Below are positions 1 through 12,152 of a DNA stretch of 64,000 nucleotides, in pieces. The stretch comes from Astrocystis sublimbata. Taxonomy: Eukaryota; Ascomycota; Sordariomycetes; Xylariales; Xylariaceae. Below the pieces are notes generated by a model. It was not told the origin of the DNA. It made no database searches and worked only from the letters and a program-made list of their open reading frames with translations. The position numbers and the translations under genes were made by a program. Position 1 is the stretch's first letter. Each line of letters starts with the position of its first letter. Location of the stretch: positions 434,001-498,000 of the forward strand of contig JAJNNY010000007.1 in the NCBI GenBank assembly GCA_022453515.1. Direction: 5' to 3'.

Positions 1-741
1 CCTTCGTCTCCGGCAGGCGACTCTTGAACCGTGGCGGCGTTCAGTTGAGGATCGATCGAGTTAGAAGGGTCGGCAACTCTAGTGGCGGGGAAATCTACGC
101 GACAAAGCTGTTAGTGACGGGCGAACAAGGACCAGGCGTAATGTGCGCGTGTGGTGCATACCGAATCCACCCATCGGTGCTTCCGGCACACGGTGATCGG
201 ACGGCGAAGCTAGGTTGTGTGTGCCCCTGGCGCGAGCTGGACTCGCTTCGATGGCGGCAGTGGTGTCGGGTGCGACGTCGCCTTTGTGCGACTTCAGCGA
301 GGCCCGGCTGGCAGACCCTGATCAGCACATCACGTTAGCGCATGCTGCCACGGTGTCGGCACGGTGTCGCAGCGGGTGGTCATACGTTTGCCGCTCAGGG
401 ATGAACGGGGCCTGCTGCTGGAAGCTGGGGTTCCAGCAACCGAGGAAAGGCGCGATCTCGCGGTGCGCTGGGTAGCGGGTGTTTTACGGGCTGGTATGAC
501 GTCGTCATCTGTTTCCAAGACATGTTCAAGTCAGCGGGCTGGCCGTGGGCCTGTCTCTCTCTGTGTGTGTGTGTGTGTGTCTGTCTGCCACTTGTGGCGC
601 AAACTCACCATCATCCATATCGTCATAAGGATCGCGCTTGGCCTGGCGCTTCAGACTTCTCGGGGAAGCAGCGCCATTGGCGCGCTCCCTGCTGGGCTTT
701 TTGGGGGTGTTGCCGAAGAGGCTATTGATGATGGCAGCCAT
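1..741 (-). CDS. Unknown low-complexity protein, 5' part of a 4-exon gene cut by window edge
   Basis: I do not recognise the family. Inferred exons on the minus strand are 741-609, 508-386, 317-162 and 94-1, the last running off the left edge. Every join keeps the frame. Donors are GTGAGT, GTATGA and GTATGC; acceptors are CAG, CAG and TAG; branch-like CTGAC or CTAAC lies before each acceptor. The visible part encodes about 168 residues. It starts MAAIINSLFGNTPKKPSRER, is basic and rich in Ser, Pro and Arg, has an acidic DDMDDDDD stretch near residue 40, and then a Ser/Arg-rich segment. It looks intrinsically disordered, with no signal peptide or membrane segment. Intron 1 carries a long TG/CA microsatellite. 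The ATG at 741 is the first in frame and opens a continuous reading. The missing 3' part would probably hold any folded domain. Confidence 0.72.
553..586. repeat. CT/GT microsatellite inside intron 1
   Basis: A TCTCTC tract runs into about nine GT units. It lies in the first intron (608-509) of the unknown minus-strand gene, where it reads as CA repeats between the donor and the branch point. Confidence 0.9.
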
Positions 742-2294
742 TTAGACGGGTATCTCGATCCGTGGCGGCGGGATGCAGGCGCCGATGCCGTTTGGCAATG
801 CAGGCTCAGGCTCAGGCTCAGGGCAAACAAAGAACCGGGGGAGGGAACCGATCGGATGGCGTCCTGTTAGCCAGCAGGGCGTTGTTGCGGGCGTTCAGGG
901 CGATCAGGGCGTTGCGCCGACAACCCGATGAGTTTGCGACAGGTCAGGAACACGTTGGGGGCTATACTACCCTAGGCGATGCGGCTGACTGCAAGTTGGT
1001 GACCCGACCGACCAATCGGTATTGTCCAATGTAGCGTGGATATGGGGATGGGGATGGGGGGGGCGGTTGTCTGATGTTAGTCAGGGACTCAGGGTATTAG
1101 GGTTGGGAACAACAACGGGTAGGTAATGGTGATGTTGATGTTGATGTTGAAGTTAGGATGTGGGTGAGTGAGTGAGTGGGTGGGTGAGGGCTCCGTTAGT
1201 CGGCGGAGGAAAACATAAAAAACAAGAGAGAGAGAGGGAAAGCGCGGGTGTGTCGTGTTGCTGTGTTGCTGTGGTGTCTGTCTTGTCTTGGTGCCGACTC
1301 CCCCCCGTCGAGCGAGCCAGTCGATTCCTGGTCGTTTGTTGTCCAAGCGCGATTCGACTACCGATCGTGACTTGTTTAGTCATTAAGAGCACGGTTAGGT
1401 GTAATTACTAAATTAATTACCTACCTAGGTAGTTGGTTCAGCGCTAGACCTGTATAGACCGTCTCGGCGGCATGTGTGCATGGAGAGAGTCAGATACTCC
1501 GACGCTCCAACCGCGATGCAACTTGGCTAGGCACTGCTATTCGACAAACACCGTGGACGCTACCTACCTACCTTACCAAGGGAGCAGGTGGCTCGGGTGG
1601 TGCTTGATTGCCTTTAGGGAGTGATTTATTTATTTGCTAGCTCTAGGTAGCAGCAGGGACGCGCAACCGTCGCGTACAAGATCACTCTACTTACCTCTCG
1701 CCTTGGTAGGTACTTACACTACGAGTATGCCTATTGGGCAGTAATTAATTACTTAGTCGTCGAGGTCAACCTTACCGGTAATTTAATAGCATCGACTAGA
1801 ATTGGAAGGATTTGACCAGCAAACTTGACTTAATCTTTCCGCTCCCCACCCACCTACTTCAGCGAGTGCGAGGCAAGCCTCTACTTCCCCACCACCAATG
1901 GACACTGTCGACACTGTCAGTCATACTTCGTACAACAGCAACAACAACAACGACAACATAGGATCGATGCATGTGCTCGGCCTCTCAGTGGAATATACCT
2001 TGTAAATCATTATGTAATGTGTACCCTCTAAAGACATATGTGTGTGCACACTCCTCATCTTATCTCCATCGAGTTCCGCCAGTTACCAACGCCCATCCTT
2101 GTGTATCCCCAGCATAAATAAACATATATACAATAGAAGCAGGACGAGAGATGTCCGCCCACCGCCCCCGCCTGAACACAAACTGTACAATAGTATCCAA
2201 ACAAGAACGATGAAGCCGTGGCCCTGATGCTGTCATCAGATTGGCGAGTTGGGTAGCTCAGCTCTGGAGGGCAAGCAATCCAGGGATTGAGGGC
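742..2294. other. Intergenic spacer with simple repeats
   Basis: This is the upstream region of the minus-strand gene ending at 741 and the downstream region of the laccase. It holds a TGATGT run (about 1130-1150), GTGA-type repeats (about 1161-1190), a CAACAACAA tract (about 1932-1957) and several TACCTA/TAGGTA motifs (about 1418, 1561, 1706). I see no supported coding region; open frames here are short and consist of simple sequence. Confidence 0.6.
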
Positions 2295-4264
2295 CTACAA
2301 GCCCGAATCGATCTTGACGATGCCGCTGTTGTCGTAGTAATGACGCCACGCAGCACAGTTGGTCTCGTAAAGGGCGCGGTCAGCGAGGCTGATCTGTGCC
2401 TTCTGCTCCGGCACGCGCTCGAGGAAGTCAACAGCCAGCCCGCCGCTGACGTGCCACGCGATGTGGCAGTGGAAGAGCCAGTTGCCCGGGTTGTCGGCTC
2501 GGAACGACAGCACGATCCACCCGTTGGGCGGCAGCATCGTCACGTCGCGGCGCGTCGGGTTCGCGCTCGCCAGCTTCGCCTTGTCCGTCGCCGGGTTGAA
2601 GGTGCCGGCATTGTCCTCGGAGGCCCCAAGCACCAAGAAATCGTGCCCGTGCAGATGCATCGGGTGCGGAACCGGCGACAGATTCTCTATCACCCAGTAC
2701 GTCCACACATTCTTCTGGTTCACCATCACCACGTTCTCCGACGTCGGGTACGCTGTGTTGCCCTGGAGCACGTAGTCCAGGATCGGACGGTCCCAGTTGA
2801 TGTTGATGGCTGAGTTGTTCACTTTCCAAATCACGAGCGGCGACGTCTCCAGCGTCACGTCGAGCGTGTTCTGCAAGCTGGCCGCGAACTGGTCCAGCGC
2901 TGCCTGCCGCGTCACTATGGGCGCATAGTCCAGCGAGTCCCGGCATCCTGGGTTAGGCGGAACCGTCCCGGGGTCGGCTGTTGGGGAAAAAAGAGTTAGA
3001 ATCTCTTGTCTCTCGGCGAAGGTCACGTCATGTGTAAGGTGTCTCAGAAGCCTGCATGAGCATGGGACATTTGAGAGAAGACTTGTTGCCAAGTTGGGGA
3101 ACAAGAGGCTGAGGAACACTCACTCGGATTGCCCTTGGGGGCATTCGCATACTGTACGATGGCAGCCGGCGCTGTATTCAACGATGAGCCGCAAGCATTG
3201 GCGGCCGGTAGCGTCACGTTCATCCAGTAGTTCCCTGGCTTATTCGAGGCCTCGATGATGACGTCCAAGCGCTGGCCAATACCAAGGAACACATTGCTGG
3301 TTGTGATGGGCTTGACGGGAACCAGATCGGTCTGGATCACCGTCATGTTGTGCCCGACGATGGATACCTGGAAATTGTGCTCGACGGAGGGATTGATGAG
3401 CCTCAGACGATGACGCTTGTTAGGTGTCAGCGTGACTCTCGAGTAGGCACCTCCAGTCCCAGCTGGGTTGATGTTGGCCCCGTTGAATAACACATTGTCG
3501 CTCGCCGGCGGCGCCGGTGTATGCATCGTCTCAACTACGAGCTCATCCGCCGTCTTTAGGTAGTAGTCATTGATGGGATAGGCTCCTAGGTCAATGTCGT
3601 AATTGGAAGAAGCCGGTCCGTTGACGACGATCGATCCGAAGACGCCATTGCCGTATTGTGCGGTGAAGTGGGAGTGGTACCAGGTTGTCCCGTACTGGGT
3701 CAACTTGAACCTGTAGGTTTTGATCCCTCCGGGCGGGATGGGACATTCCGTCACTCCATTGACACCGTCTTGAATGTTGGTACCCATCTGACGTATACCA
3801 TGCCAGTGGATCGAAGTGCCATTAAGACGGAGTCTATTCCTGACGTTGATGACAAGAGTGTCTCCCCAATTGCCTTGTAGGGTAGGGCCTGGGTATTGGC
3901 CATTGATGAGCATTACTTTGCTCTTCATCCTCCCATCTGGGCCAACCCAGTTGTCATACTCCTTCACTTCCCAGTTGAACTATTGGAGCAGGTCAGTATC
4001 CAGTTTCACACCTCGACCTCAGTGTACCCTCCACATATGTGTCATGTATTTCAGACTCACAATTTTGACGACGCCCGGTGGCGTCTTCGTCTCATAATCA
4101 GTATTGATATCGTAGCCTGGGCTCCAACACGCTCGATTTGTAGCAGTGTTGCAAGACCCAGGTATCCGGGCCTCAAGCTCGTTCAGTGGTGACGGAGCAC
4201 ATTGGCCAATGCCAGCAAGGAGGCCAGCGATGAGGACTCCGGTCCGGCATATGAGAGAACGCAT
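2295..4264 (-). CDS. Asco-laccase (secreted multicopper oxidase)
   Basis: Laccase couples one-electron oxidation of phenols or aromatic amines to reduction of O2 to water, outside the cell. Exons are 4264-4061, 3979-3124 and 2977-2295, giving 580 residues; introns (81 and 146 nt) have GTGAGT donors and TAG/CAG acceptors. The N-terminus has a hydrophobic signal peptide (about residues 1-20). All four copper motifs are present: HWHG at 126-129, WYHSH at 168-172, HPMHLHGHD from 458, and HCHIAWHVSGGL from 523. The T1 cysteine is C524, and the axial position ten residues later is Leu534, as in high-potential laccases. The protein ends exactly in DSGL, the conserved C-terminal processing motif of asco-laccases, with no extension after it. 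Cupredoxin domains fill the length. A TATA-like element lies 174 bp upstream. Substrate and role (pigment, lignin, defence) cannot be told from sequence. Confidence 0.96.
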
Positions 4265-4437
4265 ATTGACAGCTGGGAAAAGAGCCCTGGGACTGATGAG
4301 TCTAAATAAAAAACGCAAAGACGAGCCGCCAGCAACTATACTGAATATTCTTTGCCAGGTGTGCTCGAACCAGAGGCTTAAGGGATCGGCGTATTGAATT
4401 AAAAAGTGAACGCCATGGCTAAGAGATGTCTCACTGA

Positions 4438-4446
4438 CTTTATATA
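4438..4446 (-). promoter_or_regulatory. TATA-like element of the laccase gene
   Basis: TATATAAAG on the minus strand, 174 bp upstream of the laccase ATG. The position suits a 5' leader of about 130-140 nt. Seen as sequence only. Confidence 0.5.
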
Positions 4447-4557
4447 GTCCACCGAGAGGCGCTCAATACTACTGCTCTCGCCGGTCTCCGCAGCTCAACC
4501 AATTTACTCACATCAGCCCTCCCCCAAGCTGGAACCTTTGAGGCAGCCGCACGATAT

Positions 4558-4577
4558 CCCCCCCCCCCCCCTCCCCC
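4558..4577. repeat. Poly-C tract
   Basis: Fourteen consecutive C residues, one T, then five C, in the upstream region of the laccase gene. Such tracts are prone to length variation and sequencing error. Confidence 0.85.
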
Positions 4578-7500
4578 AAGGTCCGCATCTTGCCCGGCGG
4601 AGCCGAGAGATACGGCGTTTCTTGACAGTAGGAGTTAGGAGTAGGACTTGTGTTTGCCCTTGGTATGGCAATATTCCGCACAAACACGAGCTGCATGAAA
4701 TCTAATAGATCATGTGTCATAGGTCAAGGGTAACACTCTAGGATTCAATAGTGCGATTTGAGGATCAAGCTACGACGAGGGACGAGCCGCTGACGCCCGT
4801 TGAGTCAGGCTTTCGAGGCTGCGGTCGCGTGCCATCGTTGCAGAGCGGTGGTGGTGTGGGAACACTTAACGGGCAAGGTGGGTATGATAGAAGCGCCAAA
4901 GGAATGAAGCTAAGGCATATGTAGGGGCAAGCGATCTACGACGCGCGAGCCTGGAATATTGCTTTCTAGTCTCTAGCTGTCCAGCCGCCGATGGGGGCAA
5001 CGTTTTACGAGCACGCATCGCGGGATGTTGGCCGAAGACATAAGCCAACGAGGCTGACGCTAGATATGTACACACAAGTACTTAGAAACTTTCCTCGGGG
5101 CGCCAGCATGTGGCGCTTGTACTATGCCACTTTGATTCGAACCACTGCCTCAGGTGAGACTCACGTCTCGGTAGGCGTGCAGTGTAGCGTTCGCCTTGGA
5201 GATCATGTGAGCAAAGCATTGAACTACACGCTTCTTACAATAGAACACACGTATTGATCTACCAAGATAGCATGTCAATACCGCATACAGCAATTGGTTT
5301 TGCTTGAACCAACATGTAAGTATGTCTCTTCAAATCTAATCGATAATGACTGATGATGGGGGTGCCAGCTTCGTGGCTCTTCTATCCACGAAACAACAAA
5401 AGAAAAAGGGGAGAGGCGGCGACAACGGAGCAGGACCCGAAGAACTCTGATTTGGCCTTGGCTGAGCCCAGCAACTCGGTTTCGGCTCGGCGTCGCCTGC
5501 TATAGTACAGTAGAAGGGTCAAAGGTCAGCTGTCAGCGGTTGAGGAAGAGACAGCATCTCGTAAGACCGAGGTTTCCAGCGAATAACACCGACAGTGAGT
5601 GGGTGGGTGTAGGTAACCTTGAAGGGTTACGGGGTCATTCTTGGTTCGATCCGGCGCGCATGGCATAGTCCTGTACTAAGGCTGCAAGACTTTGGATGTG
5701 GCGCATAGAATTGGATCTCTGTGTGACTTTGGATGCATTGTAATGGGCCCGGGCTTCTGGGTCATGCGAACCTTGTGGTTGGTGTAAGTTGTACTCGTAC
5801 CGGTGGTGGGGGGTGTACGGTGAGACCCAACGCAGGAACCGAAGAGCCGATCGACGAGACAAGAATAGTTGAGATCACACGCTACTGGGTAGGTACTTAG
5901 TAGGTTAGCTAGCAGCCTCTAACCGGACTTTTACGAGCTTTACCAACTCTTGCGACTTGCTTTTGCTGAATTAAAACATCCACAGTAGCAAACGGCCATG
6001 ACACTTCGATGCCAGTCCATTTAGACATCGAAGAAATTTACTATAGGTCTCCGCAAGCGCGAATCTGCAACCAGCTGAAAGTAACGCATGCTAATATAGT
6101 GCCAGAGACACACAGGGGGACAGGTACGAGTAGGCCAGGCCACTACCTATGCGAATGCCGCATCGCTCTGATCACGCTTTCACATTCTATTCAACAATAG
6201 GGTCCTCGTCTGTCCAATATGTTGGTCATCACGGTGTCCGCCCATCCACCTCCTGCGATGTTTCCTGCGAGCGCTTTGACTTTGACTTTGACGTGGCTTG
6301 CATGTGAAGATCAGCCGCATAACCGAACACCCGCGGTGTACTATACTTGGTTCGGTTCGTCCTAGGTCAAGTCAATACATCCATGATAGATCCATATCCA
6401 ATGCAACCTGGTGGCGGGGAGACATGAACGCTTTAGCCTACCCCAGTGACAGGCAGCAGCTCGCTCGCTACTGGCTCAGCTCACGCCTACTCATGCAACC
6501 ATTCCTATTGTTCCTGTCATTCCGCTGTCACGTCTGAAGTAAGTTTAGACCTCCTTCTCAGTCTCCACGATGCTGTTGCTGTGCTGTGCCGCAATGCTGC
6601 TGATCATGTGTGGTTCAAATGAGCCATTCTAGCAAAAGATAGCATGGCGCCTGATGGGAACAAAAGATGTACGGAGTAGTCCTCTCGTCATCTCATAATA
6701 TCAAGTTCTAGGGTCTTGTCACATTCGAATCGTTATTGGGTGTGGCGTGGTGTGGCCATGGCGTGCGTAGCTTGGTATGGTGTGTAAGCCTGTCACCCTG
6801 TATAGGGCTGGCTGCGCTCGAAAATGCTTCTTTTCCTCGGCCCTGTCGGTGATTAATCTGTCACAGGGTCTAGATTGTTGTTACCGAGATTTCGGACAGG
6901 ACTTCCCAAACTTGATTCGGACAAGGATACGACAGTAACATTTGCACTGGCTGTGTATTGTGGCGCAGAACTACAAGCCTCCCTACCTAGGAGTACCAAC
7001 CACTTCGTAGATATGAAGAGGGCAGTTCGTTTAAAGTCGAGTATGTCATATAATCCCCGGTGTCTCCAAGTCCTATAAACCTATGAAACAGCGCAGACAA
7101 AGTCGCTACCGCGGTTGGCAGTTCCAGATTTACTACGGAACTAACAGAGTAATGCTTGGGTAAATTGAACTTTATGAAAACTTGATGCATCATTCGGCAA
7201 GGTTTCAAGCTCGGTCACCGGAAAGCGTTGAGCTGTCATATTGATCACCGCATTGATTGCCACAAGGATTGAGGATCAGGGGTGGGCAAATATCCCGGTA
7301 AAAACGTGGCCAGCTGGTCTGGCCTTTGGTGGCCTAGACGAGTTGGTAAGTGTTCATCATTGTAAATGCCCGAAGTGCTGCTACCTTTGATGACCTTGCT
7401 CAGATGCTCAAGTGCGGCTGAGATCAGTACTTAGGTATTGGCCGAAATACTTGAACGGGCAAGATAAGCTCTGTGGCGTTTATCCTTCGTATACAACCCA

Positions 7501-9278
7501 AGCCCGCGGATGTTATGCCTAATACGCATCCTTCTGTCACTCGTGCCTAGGTGCGCGTGTTCACTGAAGACCAATCAGATAGCAAAGTAGAGAAGGCTGC
7601 TTATTGGACAAGGGTCTATGAGCAAACTAAAAGAGTCACCTTGATTGTACATAAGATGCAATGCCTGGGCCCTGGGGGGTGCTCGTAGGATGAAGAACTC
7701 TTAAACGCCAACAATATCTCTTATCTCATATTATTATCTGACCAAATTGCATCATTGAAAATCATGCGCGATCACGCTTACCATATGCAATGGTCACAAG
7801 TCACAAGCAAACCAACGTTTATGGAAACGGTGGCGCTCACGATAGCACTAGTATTATGACTCTTCATCTACTTCTTCTTGTTTTTGTATTAGCTAGCTGA
7901 GAACCATTGGAATGAAGCTATTTTTAGAGCCCCTCCGATGCAAGAAGACATCAATACTCACTGCTATAACCGAATTGGCCAAATGATAAAGAATTTCAAG
8001 AAGGGCCGAAAGACCATGTTTGATATTGAGTCAGAAATATGATGGCTGACAAAGCGAAGCACTTGGGACACCACCCAATCTTGAATGGAACGCCTTACAC
8101 GAACTTCTAGTATGTTGTTTTGTTGGAAGAAAAGGCGATTGCCAGCCAGGCCTGATTCAGCCGAGCGACAACGGGAAATACAACACAACTCCGTCTTCAC
8201 AGCGAAATTGAAATTCTATGATGGCGGATCGGGCAATATGGGCATCCTCGCAGATGTTTTCATACTGAAACATGAATTCGTTAAGAGAGTAGGAGTATTG
8301 GTGAATTCTTTATAATTACTGCTGCTTAGTCAGGATTGCCCGTTGGAGTCACCCTTAGTGTTCGCCTCTATTGTCTCAACAGATGCCAAGGGGAATAACA
8401 CATGATTAGACAGAAGCGTCAAATATTAGTGGTGGCTCACTCCCTAGCATTCTGGTCGCTAGGAATAACACCGAGGCATAATTTGTTTGCAGCTCCACGA
8501 CCTCCAAAAGAAGTGATCACTCTAGATATGCCTCATCGATGGCGGACACCAAGCTCGCTACTGTGCACCTATCACCAAACCTTAGACCCAACGATAAACT
8601 ATAGGTGGGAAGATGGAATGATGGCATTTGCTAGCCTGCTACAGGCAGATTGATTTTCGAATATGGTACACAAGTCAATAGTTCCATATTAGCTGTCGAC
8701 ATAAGTTGGGTTGACTTGGAGATGCTGGTATAGTTCCTTGGTCATGGACTTCATGGAAACTGACTACCATGCTGGAAACGCTGATAGTCTCCTATGATTG
8801 AGAGTATGTCCACGAACGCTATGTTGTGTGGGAAGTTGAACCACCGTGTGGGATACGGCCACCTAGTACGACCAGACTATACGATTCCAGGTACAAAGTA
8901 GCGTCTACAATATAAGCAACACCAATGGTTAGATCAACCGGCGGGTGCACATCTGTATTTTGACATGTTGTCTTATTACTTAGCAACGAGGTCAGGTCCA
9001 AAGGCACAACATTCCACGCTGTATATTTATAGCCCCAGTCCTAGCCTTTCTCTGACTGGAAGTTGTCGTCAGAGACTGCGCGTATTAAATTTTTATTCAC
9101 CAATAAATATAGATCGAACCTCGGCGCCTCCTTGACACCAGGTACCCTACCAAACGCCATGGTTCACAATTACCACTCCCAGCATGAAACAGGACTATGG
9201 AATACACGAATCTCAAGAAACAGCTACCCACTATACGGCAGTGTATCTACATACCAAACCATCATTATCTACTTGTTT

Positions 9279-11432
9279 TCATTCCTTCTCGGTCATAGAA
9301 CCCACTTCAGCGGCGCGGTCTCTCATCATTGTCAGGAGTCCCAGATCTTCCTCGTCAAGGTCATGCAGAGAACCCTGATCAGATGTCAAGCAGCACAAGT
9401 TGTCCTCCGAAAGCTTCCAGAAGTCGTCGTCGAAGAGATGTTTCTGAGGCTCGGCCATGTAAGACTTCATGGGCGCGAATTTTCTCTTCCCCGCCTCCGC
9501 ATACTTGCTCTCGAGCAGCCATCCGTTAAACCATAGCGGCGTGCCATCCACATCGAGGTGGAGGAGCTGCGGGCTGCATATCGTGCGCGTGTCTGCCGGG
9601 CGCGATTTCACTATCTCCGAAGGCAAGTTTGCTGGTGTAATAACATCGGAGCCCGATGTTGACGACTCGGGCTTTGTCTCGGATCCTGGAGAGGGAGGGA
9701 CTTCGACAACGCCCATGGAGCCCACGAGGCCCCTGTGGAAGGCAAAGCCGGGGTCATCTGCAAGCAGAAAGGCGATCCAGAACGTCTCCTTGTCGCCTAT
9801 AATCTATGAGTGTCTGCGAGGTCACGAAGTGGGTATTTGCGGGTTTCGGGGGGTAGTTACCATGCATCATCTCGTACACGCCGACCTTGTCATCTCTTTG
9901 ATCTCTGTCGCTTCCATTAAAGCGGCAGATGAGCAACATCGAGACGAAGTGCTTCCATTTGTCCACCTGTCGCAATGAGGTTAGCTCAGCGGTGTCGAAC
10001 ATCCGGTGCCGCTCGGCACTCCTGGAGGCATGCCACACTACTCACCACTACTACACCACTCTCCTGATGATGTCCGGATGTGCCCTTCCACCAGGTGGAC
10101 TCTTTCGCAAGCTGAGGGATCGGTCTCGGTAGGATCTGCAACAACCATCTTCTCTTGGACTCGGGCATGATGGTCCGGTCGCGGAAGAACAGGGCTCCTG
10201 TCTCTTTATAATCTGGGTCCTGGAACAGCTTGGCTGGGTCTCGGAAGAACAACGAGTCGGCGTCAATAAAAATGACCTCTCGGAAACTCGACATGAGCAT
10301 TGCGAAAGGTTTGATAGCCCAGCCAGCTAGAGTCCATCCTTCGTCGTCTACCATTGTAGAAATGTCGCGCGTTGTTACATCTGGTAGGGTCTGGGAATAG
10401 GGTGTCAGTGCACGCAACTTGGCTGGCAGTCAGTGAGTGACAGCATAAACGAACCTCGAGTTCTAGACGATGATCTTCGCCCAGATCTCCATCCCCGAGA
10501 TACATAATCTCAATCGGGAGGTCACATCCGAGCTTTCGAAAGGAAGAAATCGTCGTCATGAGATATTTAGCTTGGTCATCGCCAGCAGTGAGGACAATAC
10601 CCCTCCCCCCGCGCTTGAACCCAGCATGCAGCGTCATATGGTCGGCGAAATACGGGCCCGTGAAAGGAAAAAGAACTCGCGCAAATTGAGTAACGAAGCT
10701 GCGGTATGCTTCATACTTATGGATCATGTTAATGAGGACCGGGCCAGGCTCATTGCCCTCCATGCCGCGCATATACTGGATAATGTCATCCCGAACGGAC
10801 ATCTCGCCTGTTTCCACATCCTCGACTAGGTGCAGCTTCTCCCACGCGTCCAGATATTTCTTGTATGCTCGTGTTCTCAAGCCAAGCTCACGCATCCGCT
10901 CCGGGCCTCCATCGCTAATGGGCCGTAGGTATTCGCGCGTCGTGATCTCGTCGGGTAGCAGGGTGATAATAGCATCAAGGTCCCGTTTGAAGCCTTTTCT
11001 GTCGGGCCAACGGCCATTATGTTGTTGCCCGGTGTAATATTGCACCTTCTGCTTCGCTGTGCGCTCCGCCGCAGGCTCTTTGCTCGGATCCTCCAGTTTC
11101 CCTCCGTCCTTGTCCACGATCGGCTGTTGAGGGTCAGACGCCCAAACCCTCTTTTGTGAATCGAATCTCAATGGCTTGTCAGGTCCCTTGTATGGCGAAG
11201 CCGGATTGTTTTGCGAAACTCCCCGCAAAGATCCAGAGTGGGCAGGTATGTGTAAACGGAAGAATATCGAGTAGATAAGGAAAACTAGAAGTATGACGCC
11301 GAAGACGAACAAGTTCCTCTGACGGCTACTGAAGCGACGTCTACGGTCTGCTGACACTGATGCGAAGATGGGAACGGGCGATTCCCGACCCTCTTTTGGA
11401 CCGAACGGCATGTTCAAGAGACTTGGGGCCAT
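9279..11432 (-). CDS. MNN1-type alpha-1,3-mannosyltransferase (GT71)
   Basis: Golgi enzymes of this family add alpha-1,3-linked mannose to glycoprotein glycans using GDP-mannose. Exons are 11432-10455, 10390-10046, 9966-9861 and 9796-9279, for 648 residues; introns are 64, 79 and 64 nt. An ATG lies at 11432; the GTG codon before it is not used. The protein has a short basic cytoplasmic tail, one membrane helix at about residues 41-58 (type II topology), a stem, and a lumenal catalytic domain. The metal-binding DxD is D369-A-D371 in IFIDADSLFF. Family hallmarks include HQESGVVVVDKWKH after the second intron and GDKETFWIAF across the third, each restored only by the proposed splicing. The C-terminus is acidic. 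Which glycan it modifies is not shown. Confidence 0.94.
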
Positions 11433-11861
11433 CACGACTGTTTTGTGCTCATATTGAAAGGGTCTTCGTCGACTTCAGTTAGGGATAAAAGAGAACCTTG
11501 AGTAGATGTATACGTGGTGCTCACATGTAAAGTTTGGATGTACGTGTCCAAAGTTTGGCTGCCCAAACTAACTTTCTGCACTTCAAGCGGTTATGGTTTG
11601 CGCCATCAAGGACTCACATGAGATCGGCTGACTGATATGCACCACAGCGTAAACGAAACTTAAGACCAAAGACCACGCGTCTAAAGTGTGTTTGTGAGCA
11701 TCAGGCAACCTGGCACTGTTCCTGGGAACAGGAGTAATATTCATTCCACTTCTCAGCGAAAGCGTTGTACTTAACAATAAGTGGCCTTGGGGGTCACGAT
11801 GCGAACCGCGAAGCCTGGAATCACGCAGGGTACATATCCGGTGTTGTATGAGCGGGAGAAA

Positions 11862-12152
11862 CTAGATTTCTTCATCAATCTCGAGCCCATAACAGTTTAG
11901 CAAAGTTGCATTGTTATGGCTTTTTCTGCTTGGCACACCCCATATTCCGTATTCAGGTGAATCTGGACGATGAGGTATCGCTAGTTCCATGCCTGAAAGT
12001 CTGGGATTGGCTGAGAGGGGCAAAAGCTCCCCAATCCACGATCGCCAAGGCGATCTAGCGCACCTTGGTAATGAAGCTGGCGAGGTGCTGGCTCGGCTGA
12101 CGGGCGCATAATACCCCTCGAGAGCTTCGCCTAGCCCTCCGTCGGTGTCCAT
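11862..12152 (-). CDS. Doubtful 96-codon small ORF
   Basis: A single open frame that begins with ATG in a favourable context (A at -3) and ends with TAG. The 96-residue product is neither repetitive nor strongly biased, and begins MDTDGGLGEALEGYYAPV. I recognise no domain, signal peptide or membrane segment. It sits alone in the divergent spacer between the mannosyltransferase and the amidohydrolase and could be chance, or one exon of an unrecognised gene. Listed only because its start context and composition are better than those of neighbouring frames. Confidence 0.18.
   Translation of the reverse strand: MDTDGGLGEALEGYYAPVSRASTSPASLPRCARSPWRSWIGELLPLSANPRLSGMELAIPHRPDSPEYGIWGVPSRKSHNNATLLNCYGLEIDEEI

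Larger units (their letters stand above)
4265..9278. other. Gene-poor 5 kb stretch
   Basis: Apart from the laccase promoter at the left end, I found no supported gene in this region. All open frames are under about 85 codons on both strands, with no recognisable domain and no chain of splice-linked frames. The part from about 7.6 to 9.1 kb looks A+T-richer than the flanks. No terminal repeats, transposase-like frames, or tRNA-like folds were seen. A possible intron-like stretch (GTAAGTATG near 5316 to CCAG near 5368) is not attached to an open frame and could belong to a noncoding transcript. Confidence 0.55.

Noticed and set aside
5635..5862. Minus-strand 75-codon frame with a basic, mitochondrial-presequence-like start
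   Set aside because: It opens with TTG, a TGA lies just upstream in frame, and no acceptor exists between them, so no ATG can supply the start.
9063..9978. Plus-strand frames of 157 and 169 codons
   Set aside because: They are antisense to exons and introns of the MNN1-type mannosyltransferase, which has clear family motifs.
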